Source of the DNA: Selaginella moellendorffii
Lineage: Eukaryota; Streptophyta; Lycopodiopsida; Selaginellales; Selaginellaceae
Reading direction: 5' to 3'
Assembly: GCF_000143415.4 (NCBI RefSeq)
Contig: NW_003314317.1
Coordinates: forward strand, 62,001 to 126,000
DNA length: 64,000 bases
Shown: in pieces, positions 12,134 to 22,998 of the stretch
Layout of the letters: each line of letters starts with the position of its first letter
How positions within the stretch are numbered: position 1 is the stretch's first letter
Position numbers and translations under genes: made by a program
The notes under the pieces: model-generated
Seen by the model: only the letters and a program-made list of their open reading frames with translations
Database searches by the model: none
What the model was told of the DNA's origin: nothing

Positions 12134-12922
12134 TATATATATATGTATGTATGTATATATGTATATATGTATTACCCTACCTAGGTAATACACTAATTAT
12201 CAAGCAACAGATCATTGGCACCAAGTGTTTGGGAGAATAATTAGCTCTCACAGCTCTAGTTTGTAGTGCTCCATCAGCAGGAAGAGAAACTCCAGTAGCA
12301 AGTTGGTCATGTCCACGTAACTCTTATCCATCCATTTTCGTATATAAATAAGAGTTTAAATCATAATTGATATATGGATATTGCAATTTGTTTTTGGTGG
12401 GCAAACTTTTTTGGTAGTGCTTTACTCTAGTGTTTGGGATTGCACTTTTATTCTTATTATTTTCTTTCTTTTTTAGATCTAGATTTACATTAACTTTTTG
12501 GCAGATTTCTAGCTATCATTTTGATTAAATTTGTTTTCTCTTTTGATCTTTATTGCATTTTTATCTTCTACTATGTCATGCCGTCATTGATTAAAGAATA
12601 TATCACTTAAGTTTGTTGATACTACTCTATTGAATTAAGATTTTGATGTTGTGGGGTGCAATTATATTGATGTTACACCCATCTAATATGTTGTTGCCTA
12701 CAACTTTCATTATAGAAGTTATCCTATTCTTAATGTTCTACCATTTTCCATTGATGTGGGGCATGCTTGTGACATTGATTGACAAGTTATGGATGATGTA
12801 GTTTAATTTTTGGAGAATGTTTAAAGATCAAGTTTATATAATAATGATGTTTACACACCCAAATGTTTTTGGATTGTGATGAGGAACTTGATTATTATAC
12901 AGATAATTTTGGAGAAAAGTTG
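11281..12922. other. AT-rich repeat-type DNA with a TG/TA microsatellite
   Basis: Strongly AT-rich, with no coding region supported. A compound (TA)n/(TG)n/(TATG)n microsatellite spans about 12050-12172. The segment just after it (12170-12380) resembles 19100-19240: both have an ATTACCCT...GTAATA...TTAATTAT-type motif followed by a TATATAA-containing block. It is therefore probably part of a dispersed element. The right edge is the insertion point of chromovirus copy 1. Confidence 0.45.
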
Positions 12923-13233
12923 TGTCAGGAATCCCCCAATTCTTGCTACATTCCTAACTCTCGCTGGATTCCTGACCTGTAGACCACATTCCTGACTCTT
13001 GAGACACTTCCCTATTCCTAACTCTCAAGACACTTCTCTATTCCTGACTCTTGAGACACTTCCCTATTCCTGAGTCTCAAGTCACATTCCTGATGATGAT
13101 GTGGCGCCTCCTCGACCTCAGCTATATTTAGGTCATCCTCGATCCAAGAGTGGTGGAGCTTCATCAACCTATAGTATATATAGGTTAGCTTTGTTCCATT
13201 TTTCCACAATCTGAATCAATACCAGTTTAAAGC
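12923..13233 (+). repeat. 5' LTR of chromovirus copy 1, truncated
   Basis: It aligns with the first roughly 310 bases of the 3' LTR at 17959 and stops after ACCAGTTTAAAGC. The last 75 or so bases present in the 3' LTR are absent. It contains several degenerate direct repeats of an ATTCCTGACTCTYGAGACACTTCC-type unit and a TATATATAGG TATA-box candidate near 13177. Confidence 0.85.
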
Positions 13234-14210
13234 TTGCCGATGGAGTCTCCAAGCCATCCTGATTTCTTTGCCGAAGTCCTTGCAAAAATCTAGTCTGAGA
13301 ATACCGAGCTGAAGGCGACCCTTCTTTGCATGTAGCAAGAGCTTGCTTCACTTTCAGCTCAAGGATCCAGCAAAGTTCTTGAACCGAAGGTGAGTTTCCC
13401 GGCAAAATTTTCAGGCAAGCGTTTGGAGCTTTGTAAATTTCTAAACCAGATGGAGCTGATCTTTGCACTTCAACATCGGTAGTACCCCACTCCTGAGTCT
13501 CAAATCGGCGCGATTGGGACGTTGCTCAAAAATGCAACTTTGTCATGGTTTTCTCCTCTTCTGGAGAAGAGCATGAAAGGGGTCGTGGTTCCGGAGCTGA
13601 TGGATCTTCAATTGTTCAAAGAGAAGTTTGAAGCATGTTTTGGCGAGATGGATCGGGTTCAGGCTGTTACCACAAAGATGAGACGTCTCTCTCAAGGGTC
13701 TCGTCCTGCCTTGATTTACGCTTCAGAGTTCCAACTCCTTGCCTTGGACACTCAGTGGGATGAGCAGGCCTTGATTGACCAATTTCGTTTTGGCCTCAAC
13801 AATGGTGTCAAGGATTTGTTACTCACCATGGAGGATCCCAAGGACCTATCGGACGCCATCAACAAAGCTATTCGATGTGACAATCGTCTCTTTGAACGTT
13901 GTCAGGAAAGTCGCCGCGCCGTTGTTTTTCCGTCCCAGACTCAGGAATCCTAGCTTGAGTCTTTGGGGCATCCTCCTGAACCTACTGCTCCGGTCCCGAT
14001 GGATATTTTTGGTACTCCCCGACTCATTAGAGGGAAGTTGAGTCCTGCTAAGAAGCAACGTCGAATATCTCATAATCTTTGCCTCTACTGTGCTGATCCT
14101 AATCACAAAGCAGCTGTGTGTCCCAAGAAGCCTCCCCGATTGCTCGAGTTCACTCTGCCTCAAAGTCCACCTCTGTTGCAGTCGGGAAACGACCCTATCC
14201 AAACAGAGTA
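13234..14210 (+). pseudogene. gag region of chromovirus copy 1 (broken)
   Basis: It reads as a Ty3/Gypsy gag with a C-terminal zinc knuckle of CX2CX4HX4C form (CLYCADPNHKAAVC, about 14084-14125). The early part has at least three in-frame stops at places where copy 2 keeps sense codons, for example TAG for Trp near 13480. The start of gag is deleted. Capsid-type helices would lie at about 13520-13950. It cannot make a full product. Confidence 0.8.
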
Positions 14211-17200
14211 GGAGCTGTCTGTTTGGACTCCTCGAATAAAAATCACTTTTCTTCTTTATCAAGCTCCTCACCACTTTTCATCAAAGCCACCACCAATTCC
14301 CGCAATTTCCAAGTCCCATGTCTCCTTTCTTTCACCAGACAATCAAGACTCAAGGCTCTAGCGCTACTAGATTCGGGTGCAACTTCCTGCTTCATGGATA
14401 CGGACTTTGCTGCCCGACATCACATTCCTCTTTCTCCTACCATACGGGATTTGAGGGTTGAAGGCATCGGCGGGCATTTTGTGTCTTTATCTTCTGGACT
14501 TAGGGAAATGTTGCCTGTTCAAGTACACATTAGGTCCACCGTCATCGATATCGCCTTCAACATCATCAACAGCAAGTCCTCCTCCGTGGTGCTCGGTCTT
14601 CCTTGGTTCCAACTACATCAGCCTCAGATCTGTTGGAAGGAATTACAGCTCATCTCTCCCACATCACCATCTCCCACGGCTTCCCCTGCTGTTCATCGAG
14701 TCCGAATCAGGAAAAGTTCCCTAAACTCAAATCGGGGTTCTGTTCCTGACTCTACGAAGTTTTCACCCTCTTTTTTTTCCTCTCTTCCATCTTACACTGG
14801 ACAGTATCTTCGTCTCATCATTCCATTTAGTCATACACCTCCTTCTATTTCCACAATCACTATGAAAGAACTCCTTCATGAAGAACTTATTTTCCTTTTT
14901 GCTTTGCATGTTTCTCCTATCAATCTTCCTGAGAAGTATCATGATTTTGGGGATGTGTTTGACAAGAAAAAAAACTAATGTACTGCCTATTCATCAGCTT
15001 TATATCTGTCCCATTAATTTACAGGAAGGAGTGTCACCTCCATGGGGGCCTATCTACGAGTTATTCCCGTCCGAGCTTAAGGCCCTCAAAGAGTACGTGG
15101 ATGAGAACCTTGCTTCGGGGTACATTCAACATTCGTAGTCCTCGGCTAGAGCGTTTGTCTTCTTTGTCAAGAAGAAGGATGGGAGTTTGCAGCTAGTCAT
15201 CGACTACTGAGGTTTGAACAAGGTGACTGTTCAGAACCATTATCCGTTGCCCCTAATCTCGGACCTGTTGGAACACCTCGGCGGTGCCCGCTTCTTCACC
15301 AAGATCAACCTTCGTGGAGCATACAACCTAATCCGAATCCAGCCTGGTGATGAATAGAAGACTGCGTTCCAAACCCGTTATGGCCACTTCAAATACATTG
15401 TCATGCCATTTAGCTTGACAAATGCTCCAGCAGTTTTCCAACACATGGCAAACAACGTCTTTCGGGAGTTTCTTGATCAAATGGTGATCATCTACCTCAA
15501 TGACATCCTCATCTACTAAAAAACTCAGGAAGAGCACAACAAACATGTATGCAAGGTGCTGGCGAAGCTGCGAGAACACGGCCTATACGCGAAGCTTGAG
15601 AAATGTTCCTTCGATCAGCAGTCTGTGGAGTTCCTTGGGTACATTGTCACTCCTGAGGGTATCACGATGGATCCTGCCAAAGTCAAGACTATTCTCGAAT
15701 GGGAGTCTCCACAATCAATGTCGGACGTTCAAGTTTTCCTTGGCTTCGCCAACTTCTATCGCAAATTCATTGATCACTACTCTGACATTGTCCTTCCTCT
15801 CACGCATCTCACTCACAAGGATGTTCCCTTCTCTTGGTCTACTGCTGCACAGCAGGCCTTCGACACACTCAAGGTGGCCTTAAGTTCTGCTCCTGTCTTG
15901 ATCCATGCTAATTCCTCACAACCTTTCTTCATCGAGGCTGACGCCTCCGACTTTGCCATCGGTGCTGTGCTATCTCAACTCGGAGCAGATCAAGAACTTC
16001 ATCCAGTCGCTTTCCATTCTCGGAAATTCCAGCCTGCGGAGATCAAGTACAAAATCCACAACAAGGAGCTCCTTACCATCGTGGATTCCTTTGGAGAGTG
16101 GCACCGTTTCTTGGATAGGGCGGGCCATCAAACAGCAGTCTGAACGGATCACAAAAATCTCGAGTACTTTGCCACTTCCCGAGTTTTAAGCCGTCGTCAA
16201 GCAAGGTGGGCACAATTCCTGAGTCAGTTTGACTTTGTTATCATGTACAAACCTGGAAAGCTTCAAGGCCTTCCTAATGCTCTTTCAAGGCGCTCCTATC
16301 TCAATCTCAGGCATGGTAATCCTGCCTTCGATTGATAGGATCAAGTTATCCTTGGTCCTAATTGGCTTCAAGTTATGGCAATTTCCCTGGCCCCTCAGGA
16401 CTCCTCCTTGATGGATGCGATTAGAAACGATCTTCAATCTGATGATCTCGCCAGCGACATTTTCCCCCATCTTCAGGCTGGACACCAAGTGACTCTCGAC
16501 TGCCGGCAATTTGATGAGTTCGAGTTCTTAGATGGCTTATTGTACCATAGGGAGCAGCTTTACATTCCTGAAGGTGATGCTCGAAGGTTGGTCCTGATGG
16601 CGTGCCACGATAACCCGACTGCTGGTCACTTCGGCATTGCGAAAACCTATGAGCTAGTTGCACGGGACTTTTGGTGGCCTCACATGGACAACTACATCAA
16701 AGCTTTTGTTACCTCCTGTGACACTTGCACCCGGAATAAGGTACCTTGCCACCTTCCTTCATATTTGCTTCGTTCCCTCCCGGTCCCTTCAGGTCCTTGG
16801 GAATCCATCTTCATGGATTTCTTGAGTGATCTTCCGAGTTATGGAGGCTTCAACAGCATTTTAGTCGTGGTGGATCGCTTCACAAAGATGGCGCACTTCT
16901 TGCCATGTACCAAGGAGTTTTCGGGCAAGGACATAGCAAAACTGGTATTCAGGGAAATTTTCCGACTTCATGGGATTCCTACAGATGTGGTTTCGGATCG
17001 GGGGCCTCAATTCATCTCTCATTTCTGGCAACGGTTTTTGCAGTTGCTTGGAGTGAAGGCCAACCTCTCTTCGGCATATCATCCTCAAACTGATGGACAG
17101 TCTGAGCGAACGATTCAGACATTGGAACAGTTCTTGAGGTGCTTTATCAACTATCATCAGGATAACTGGTTCGATATCCTTCCCCTTGCTGAGTTCTCCT

Positions 17201-17860
17201 ATAACAACTTTGTTCACTCCTCTCTTCGAATTTCCCCTTTCTTTGCGAACTCTGGCTGAAATCCCTGATTCAATCTCTCACTTCCTTCTCCATCTGAATC
17301 CTCTCGTTCAAATCCCCACTCTGAGGCATTTGTTTCCAACCTCCAGGAAATCCACAACTCCATCTCCTTCCACCTCCATCGTGCTCAGGAATTTCACAAA
17401 ACATTTGCCAATGTCCATCGTTAGGATTGTCCCCCTTACAATATCGGGGATAAAGTCTGGCTCCTCAGGCGAAATATCTCCACCACCAAGTCTTGTCCAA
17501 AACTTGATTTCAAACACCTCGGTCCTTTCCCTATCATTGGCATCATTAATCCTGTCACTTATCGCTTTGCACTTCCTACCTCATATCAAATTCACCCCGT
17601 TTTTCACTCCTCTCTCCTTGAGCCTTATATTCTCAGTCCTATTCCAAATCGAGTCATTCCTCCGCCTCCACCAGTGCAGCTCAAGGATGGGTCTGAGTAC
17701 GAGGTTTAGGACATCCTTGATTCCAAGATTTCATGGTCTAAACTCTACTATCTAGTCGACTAAAAGGGTTACGGACTTAAGGAATGCACTTGGGAACCTG
17801 TGGACAACCTGATTCATTCTCCTGACCTTGTTCAGGACTTCCACCACCGCTATCCTTCTC
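14211..17860 (+). pseudogene. pol region of chromovirus copy 1: PR-RT-RH-IN-chromodomain (broken)
   Basis: Domains in order: an aspartic protease with LLDSGATSCFMD (about 14367-14402); a reverse transcriptase from about 15080, with [13 protein letters not shown] and a catalytic box reading YLND instead of YLDD; RNase H at about 15930-16140 (IEADASDFAIGAVLS); and an integrase with an HHCC finger (CDTC at about 16720), catalytic Asp residues in FMDFLSDL and VSDRGPQF and a Glu in TDGQSERTIQ. A chromodomain follows at about 17700-17850 (KGYG...CTWEPVDNLI). Stops interrupt RT, RNase H and the chromodomain. Most look like C-to-T or G-to-A changes. Only a decayed copy is described here. Confidence 0.88.
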
Positions 17861-17958
17861 GTCCCAGTCCTCATTCTTTTTCTCCATCTCCCATCCCTCG
17901 CCACTCATCTCATCCTCCTCGTCATTCTTGTTCATATCCTCGTTTCACTCGTTCTTGC

Positions 17959-18345
17959 TATCAGGAATCCCCCAATTCTTGCTACATTCCTGACTCTTGC
18001 CAGATTCCTGACCTGGAAACCACATTCCTGACTCTCGAGACACTTCCCTATTCCTGACTCTCGAGACACTTCTTTATTCCTGACTCTCTAATTTCCTATA
18101 CGATTCCTGAGTCTTGAGCCACATTACTAATGATGATGTGGCACCTCCTCGACCTCAACTATATTTAAGCCGTCATCAATCCAAGAGTGGTGGAGCTTCA
18201 TCAACTTATAGTATATATAGGTTAGCCTTGTTCTATTTTTCCACAATCTGAATCAACACCAGTCTAAAGCTTTTTCTTTCTTTCCACTAGCTTTTCTCTT
18301 TGTCTTTTGCATTTTCCAGTCTTGATCTTGTTGGGGGTCTTGACA
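17959..18345 (+). repeat. 3' LTR of chromovirus copy 1
   Basis: A full-length 387-bp LTR. Its first bases are TATCAGGAATCC, where the 5' copy has TGTCAGG, so the terminal TG is mutated. It contains the tandem ATTCCTGACTCT units, a TATATATAGG box near 18210, the CACAATCTGAATCAAC segment near 18241 discussed under findings, and the TTGACA end. Confidence 0.9.
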
Positions 18346-18892
18346 AGTTAAAAATTTCATAGGATAAGTGTTAATCCTTTAATTTTCTATCTAATCTTTT
18401 TCCTTTACCTTCTACTTTTTCCTAACCTTTTCTTATTTCTCAACCTAAACCACTTTTTCATATTCTTAGCTTCTTTATTTATACTATTTCCTTCTTTTGA
18501 TATATCAATCATTTATGACTTTTATAATTTTCATTCTCAACTCAATGTTGAATTGAGTGTTTTTTATCTTTTTAGTTGAGTATGTGTGTGCTGTTGTTTT
18601 GTTGGTAGAGTCTTTAATTAGTTTTAGTGTTAAATATTTGTTTATTCTAAGAGTTGAGTCACTTTGGCTAAAGTTTTGAATTAAGTGTATATTCCCATTT
18701 ATGAATGTTGTTGAGAGCCTTTGTTTTATCATTGCTATTATAAGGATGAGTATACATAATAGTGGAACAAATTGTAAATAACTAAAGAGAACAACTTGAG
18801 AAACGGTCCATGGGTTTAAATATAGAGGGAAAAGGCCCATGAATAAAAATGCACCTTTTTTTCCAATCGGTTAAGGGTATTAGGATATTTGG

Positions 18893-18949
18893 GGTTAAGT
18901 GTCCTTGGGTTTCAATAGTACTGGGCTAGGTGACCTCCTGGGAAGACCA
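18893..18949 (+). repeat. 5S-rRNA-derived segment (pseudogene or Cassandra-type LTR relic)
   Basis: By eye it aligns without gaps to the last half of plant 5S rRNA. It keeps GTTAAG, CTTGGG, AGTACT and the perfect stretch GGTGACCTCCTGGGAAG, with about 12 differences over 56 bases. The first half is only weakly recognisable (ATGCACC at about 18848). The conserved part covers the internal pol III promoter boxes. It could be a lone 5S pseudogene, a 5S-derived SINE or part of a Cassandra TRIM LTR, which carries 5S sequence. Confidence 0.65.
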
Positions 18950-19744
18950 AACTTAGAAGCTTACATAAAAGTGAATAACATGGATTATGAAGTAAGGATA
19001 AATATAGTGACTCTAAATAGAGCATCCAACCTTAATATAATAAGGCTGAACAGATGTAATAGTGGAATGAGGCTGACTATTAAATATAGTTATACACACA
19101 CACATTACCCTGTTTAAGTAATATGTTAATTATAATACTATAGCATATGGACTATTCATTTGGGAATAAATATGGTCTATCTATTCTTGTATATAAGTAA
19201 AGGTGTAAACCTCAAATGATATATTTATTTCTATATCCTGAGCATTTATATCTTGTAAAAGAAATTTTAAAAAATAATTATATCTCAAATTAATTTAAAC
19301 TTGAATATATCATATAAAATTATAGTTCAAAGATAGTTTTATCATTTTAATATTTTTTAACAATTATCTAAAAACCTAATGATAGTAATAAAAGAAAATA
19401 TTTAAATGCATTTGTGATTGTATAGCATTTGGACCTCACACATCTAAATAAAATTTATATACTATCCTGAGTACTTTAGAAGTTTATATTTGAAAGATGT
19501 AAAATAAGTAATATAAAGTGAATCTTTCTCTTACTCTAAATTAAATTAAAATATATTATTAATAATATAATTATTTTAAATTTTTTAATCATAAGTGAGT
19601 ATGTTTAATAAGTAAACAGTTTCTTATATCAAGTAAGCATGCATTTAAAACAATAAAAAATAAAAAATAAAATAAAATATAGTAATTCACATTGTGAATG
19701 TATGAAATATTAAAAAGGAATACAAAAATGTGCATCCACAAACT

Positions 19745-19855
19745 GTAGCTTATATATAAGAGTAAGTAGTCCAAATTGAAATCAATCCAATAGTTATCAA
19801 AATCTCATTACACTAATATTATTATACGGCATTATAACTGTACATTTGAATCTCA
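19745..19855 (-). repeat. Dispersed LTR-like repeat, copy A
   Basis: Its reverse complement matches 27915-28030: both hold a TATATAAG motif, a CCAATCCAAT...GTTATCAAAAT-type block and an ACTAATATTA..ATAC..CATT..AACT core. It lies in the same orientation as copy B at 21385, about 1.6 kb away. Confidence 0.6.
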
Positions 19856-21384
19856 TATCATCCCTTCCTCTCAAAAAAAGTGAAGACAGCCAGTGTTCTT
19901 TAGTGGACGGACTAAGATCTAAAGGAACATTAAAAAGAGGTATCAATGGCTTTATAGATAGTGTTAGTTGTTCTTAATCCTTTTATATGAAGTGTTTTAA
20001 TTATTGTACATATATAATTTTTAGAGGATTGGCATGTTGAATGTTATGCCAAACTTCATAAACTTGTGGTCCAACTTGTTGCAACACCCGATACAGTACT
20101 TTCCACTGAGCAAAGAGCTACTTAAACAAACCACATATCATAAAATTAAGAAAATAGATTAACATCGATTCATCCACTTTATTCTCTATAAGTGAACAAT
20201 GATGGGAGTTATAGCACCATTGTTATCCCATTTTATACAACCTAAGTGTTTATCCAACTTTGCTCGAACAAGTGGAAGAATGGTTATTAAATACTAATTT
20301 GAAAACCTAGCATCAACAACTCGAGGTAAATATCAATTTAAACCCAACTTTATTAATGATATTATGTTATGATTATATAGAAGTTTATATGGTGAAATAT
20401 CAACAAAATTTTGTACCTTTGTAACATACGCATACTAAAGAGATGGTAAATAACCATCCCAATTTAAATATTAAAAATTCATGTACTTTACAATTATCCC
20501 TTTAAAGGTCCAAACAAGCCATCACCAAGCCATCTATGTGTGGATGATAGACTTTCATGAAAGTGTTGCATATTGTTGAGAATCAATGCATAAGTGAATA
20601 TTCTCATTAGGCTTTGTGACAAGATAAAGTTCACATGCTTAAGGACTTTATGACTTTCAAATACTATACTATCCAAAAAATTCTCAATTGTTGTTCAAAA
20701 CATTCCCAAGTATTGTCCATAACATTCCCAACTTCATCTGCTTTGACATATTTGGCTCTGCACGAAGCAAGACATTCTAGAAGTGAACATAAAATTGCAT
20801 GAATGATTATGATAGCTTTTGATAAAGGAAATGCAACTATTGAAAGGCATTATTATAATTATTAACATGCCCAAGTTTATGTTTTAAGACGTCCGAGAGA
20901 ATGCTCCAATCCACACGATTTGCTGCACTTAAACTATTGTACTATTGCAACACGGTCCCTTGGAGGCACATAGGAAACTCATGCAAATACCGAGCATTAT
21001 CTCAAAAATAATAAGTAGCAATCATTATAGTATCATCGAATCAATGGTACACATCATCTCTAGGATTCCCATGGAATAACTTTGGCTAGATGCAAGGATT
21101 GGCAATAAGAGTAGGAGGAGTTGTACCACATGCCATGAATAACACTATCAACTGAGTTTAATTTTTTAACTACAATTACATAATATTAAACAACTACATT
21201 GACTACTACTATAGAATTAAGGTTGTTGCTTTGCCATGAAGATAAACAAAAAGAAGAAAAAGCAAAAAAAAAAAAAAGAAATTAAAAAAAAGTAAAATCT
21301 AAATAATGCAAAAGTTAAATCTAAACTAGAATCCTAAATCCAAGCATTCAAAGCTCCACCATTGTGCATGGAATATGAAAAAGG

Positions 21385-21470
21385 ATTCAAATTGAAACCA
21401 ATTCAACAACTATCAAAATTCCACTACACTAATATTAATATACAGTATTGTAGTTGTACACTTGCCAATT
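21385..21470 (-). repeat. Dispersed LTR-like repeat, copy B
   Basis: It shares the CCAATTCAAC..CTATCAAAATTCCACTACACTAATATTA-type block with copy A and, in reverse complement, with copy C at 27915. It is truncated at the TATATAAG end. Confidence 0.55.
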
Positions 21471-22000
21471 TGTGTAATGACATTTTGGAGAAGTTTAACA
21501 CTATTAATATGAAAAAACCAAATTAAATGGCATTATATGTAATTCAGTTTTCAAGGACTCAGATATTGTTCATATTATTTAGAAAATAAACTACAAGAAA
21601 AACTAAAGCTACAAAAATGCTGCTTATCATTGGACTTTTCTTTAGTACCATTTACCATTTCTGATTACTTTGATGTGTGTGTGTGTGTTAGAGAGAGAGA
21701 GAGAGAGGGGGGCTCCAGTGATGAAGGGTAAATGGACTCCAGGGTCTCCTTCTGTGTTTTTCTTTTGTTTTCTAAAAGCAATGCATAGATTATTTTTGCT
21801 TAATCTTTTAATCATCTGAGTGGTGGTGTTGTTCATCTATGAAACAATGTCAAATCAATCCCCTCTCACCGACGTGCCGCAGTGGCCAATAGACGAAATG
21901 GATTCCATCGATCGCGGGCCAGAACCAGAGAAGGAAAGCCCTTGGTTGGCTGGCTGGTCCCAGTCTTTGGTGACGCTGATTGATTGACACGGACCAGTTG

Positions 22001-22998
22001 CATGCATGGGTGCTTGACAAGGAAAGGTCAGTGTTACTCTTGTCAATTGTTGGTGTTGTTGGCCCATGGGACCCCAAAGCGATTTTGATGTAGCAACGCA
22101 ACCCAGTCATATGCACTTTGGAGCTGCAACATGACCGGTGCACAGACAACATGCAGTTGCTCGAAAAGAATACAGCACATCGCCGTGCGTTCGTGTTCAC
22201 GATTTTCGTCCCCTGTGCAATTCCGGCCCTTGTTGGACTCCTCCTAAAAGGCTTGAATTCTTGCATTCATCAGTCAGTAGTCTTATAATGCTTGACATTG
22301 GGTACCACAAGACTATCAAAACAACATATTCATAGGGCACACAAATATGCCACTCCCATTTGGCAAACAATTGAGCAGTGCAATGCTTTCCCCACTTCCC
22401 TCCACTCTCTTTCCCACATCTTCCTTTTTTCCAAGGTGGCCCATGTGTGCCTCTTGATGTCACATAAAAACAACCCCTCCACAATGTACATGAAATTTAA
22501 AGTTGGGAAAGAATCAATCCACCCACGCAGCCAATCAGGATGTACGTATACAGAGGATCAAGTTACGTAATTCACCTGAAGATCAGGCATAATTTACATA
22601 CACCTTTTAAGATTTCTGATACTTGCCAAATTTTTCCATCAATGTTTAACTACATCCATGTGAACTGCGAATTCCGCTGCCTGCTTCATCCCTTTTTTTG
22701 TCTTTTGGAGGCTGCAGCATTCATCGTGTACTTGTCTTATACGCAAGGCCCGTATAAGCTCACAGCCGCGTAGGAATTTATGAGAGCGTGCTCTGCCTGC
22801 GCATGCAGCTGTGAAGATCACGCACGACCGCGGGACGAGACGATTCTCGCTCGCCTTCGCTCGAGTTCTCGTCCGAAAGTAGCCAGCGGCTGGTTCCTTT
22901 TGTGCGAGATGATATAAAAGAGAGGCGGAAAGGAGAGACTCTAGAACGAATCGATCGTCGCCAATCCACCACCCTCGTTGCTAAACCCCACAGTGACT
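22001..22998. other. Intergenic, 3' flank of the HLH gene
   Basis: No recognisable gene. The last part presumably contains the 3' UTR of the HLH gene on the - strand. Overlapping frames at 22197-22821 show no domain. Confidence 0.45.

Larger units (their letters stand above)
12923..18345 (+). mobile_element. Chromovirus (Ty3/Gypsy with chromodomain), copy 1, defective
   Basis: This is an LTR retrotransposon on the + strand. Its ends are TGTCAGGAATCCCC (12923) and GGGGGTCTTGACA (18345). It is flanked by AGTTG (12918-12922) and AGTTA (18346-18350), a 5-bp target duplication with one change. Order of parts: LTR, gag with a CCHC knuckle, protease, reverse transcriptase, RNase H, integrase, chromodomain, LTR. 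The 5' LTR is cut short at about 13233 and joins directly to gag, so the end of U5, the primer-binding site and the gag start are missing relative to copy 2. Many in-frame stops show it is dead. It belongs to the same family as 32908-38429. The C-terminal chromodomain places it among chromoviruses, which often target heterochromatin. Confidence 0.93.
18346..22000. other. AT-rich old repeat region
   Basis: No host gene is supported. It contains a 5S-rRNA-like segment (about 18893-18949), two same-orientation copies of a dispersed LTR-like repeat (about 19745-19855 and 21385-21470) and a (TG)n/(AG)n microsatellite at about 21674-21708. Between the two repeat copies, the - strand has short stretches resembling the end of a Gypsy integrase (FAQWKVLYRVL...VGPQVYEVW near 20050-20120), so 19.75-21.47 kb may be a decayed element. 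Confidence 0.4.

Noticed and set aside
12050-12175. Possible CRISPR-like or satellite array
   Set aside because: It is a compound TG/TA/TATG microsatellite without unique spacers.
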